Below, piece after piece: positions 63,684-64,000 of a DNA stretch of 64,000 nucleotides. The stretch spans positions 107,483 to 171,482 of the forward strand of contig CAVWXX010000006.1 of the NCBI GenBank assembly GCA_963759155.1, written 5' to 3'. Under the pieces are notes generated by a model. It saw nothing but the letters and a program-made list of their open reading frames with translations. It made no database searches and had not been told where the DNA came from. The stretch is from SZUA-36 sp963759155 (GTDB lineage Bacteria > Pseudomonadota > Gammaproteobacteria > Xanthomonadales > SZUA-36). Numbering within the stretch: position 1 is the first letter of the stretch; every line of letters begins with the position of its first letter. The translations under genes and the position numbers were made by a program.

Positions 63684-64000
63684 ATGAAAAACCTGCAATC
63701 ACAATTCGTAATTCTTTTAGCATGCCTGATCGCCTACCAGATACGTTTTGATACGTTCCAATTCCAACAAATTACATCATTGTCCTGTTAATCGGAATGT
63801 TGGTCGCAGCGGTATTCTTCCGGCCACCGGTGCCTTCCGTCCTGAGTTTCGCTGGGCATTTCTTCGTAAAACCCGTCGTTTGGTCGCCGGATGGGCGCTC
63901 GTGGTCATGGCGCTGGTCACCATGGCAGCAATTTTTAAAGTAACATCCGATTACTCCAGATTTGGTTTGCATATTGGGTATTGCTGGGGGTTGCAGGTTT
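63684..64000 (+). CDS. WcaJ-like undecaprenyl-phosphate glycosyl-1-phosphate transferase, N-terminal part
   Basis: ATG 63684: KNLQSQFVILLACLIAYQIR. After indels near 63770 and 63820 it reads IVLLIGMLVAAVFFPATGAF, RPEFRWAFLRKTRRLVAGWA, LVVMALVTMAAIFKVTSDYS and RFWFAYWVLL. These hydrophobic segments and the FxRxxRLVxGW element are the N-terminal membrane/CoA-binding-like region of polyprenyl glycosylphosphotransferases. The catalytic C-terminal domain lies beyond the window. It would start chain synthesis on undecaprenyl phosphate for the preceding glycosyltransferases. Confidence 0.68.

Overview
The window looks like chromosome from a gammaproteobacterium related to the Lysobacterales/Xanthomonadales (Wenzhouxiangella-like). 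Three things suggest this: the gene order sucD-sucC / pilS-pilR / pilA-pilB-pilC-pilD-coaE, the order secA / M23 peptidase / dciA, and a secreted protein carrying the GHWYNPxxxGHGW motif that I associate with that group. The assignment is inference from gene content, not from a marker gene. I see no rRNA, tRNA, CRISPR array or intact insertion sequence.

Layout. 1-5.6 kb: 5' part of relA, hrpA, and a divergent threonine aldolase. 5.7-14.7 kb: a lipoprotein gene abutting a giant secreted SpvB/FG-GAP/RHS protein. 14.9-23.3 kb: housekeeping genes (a cyanophycin-synthetase-like Mur ligase without an ATP-grasp domain, pgeF, rluD, bamD, nadE, sucD, sucC). 23.6-33.6 kb: type IV pilus block (pilS, pilR, a Wzy_C-type ligase that may glycosylate pilin, pilA behind a sigma-54 promoter, pilB, pilC, pilD) ending in coaE. 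34.0-34.5 kb: a second, broken pilin gene on the minus strand. 34.8-39.1 kb: secA, an M23 peptidase and the helicase loader dciA. 39.2-64 kb: a long AT-richer surface-polysaccharide region.

Polysaccharide region. It has two parts. The first (39-58 kb) holds polyprenol-phosphate-sugar-type GT2 enzymes paired with multi-spanning membrane glycosyltransferase-like proteins (TMTC-like and LIC_10190-like), several methyltransferases, a flippase-like protein, and an ABC-exported O-antigen set: wzm, wzt, perosamine synthase, sugar N-formyltransferase, a GT4, an FkbM-type protein and a kinase-like/methyltransferase fusion. The expected product is an N-formylperosamine-containing O-chain exported by Wzm/Wzt and possibly capped by the fusion protein. 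The second part (58.8-64 kb) is a plus-strand run of three GT2s, a GT4, a WecG/TagA-family GT26 and a WcaJ-like phosphoglycosyltransferase, as in an exopolysaccharide operon.

Sequence quality. Many recognisable genes, including the housekeeping genes secA and coaE, are broken by single-base indels, often in short homopolymers. Long genes such as hrpA, nadE, sucC and sucD are intact. Indels are sparse up to 33 kb, dense at 33-34.5 kb, moderate at 39-58 kb and very dense after 58.8 kb. I read most of these as uncorrected sequencing or assembly errors rather than biology. I therefore annotate whole genes across the breaks and give the break positions. Coordinates of the heavily broken genes are approximate.
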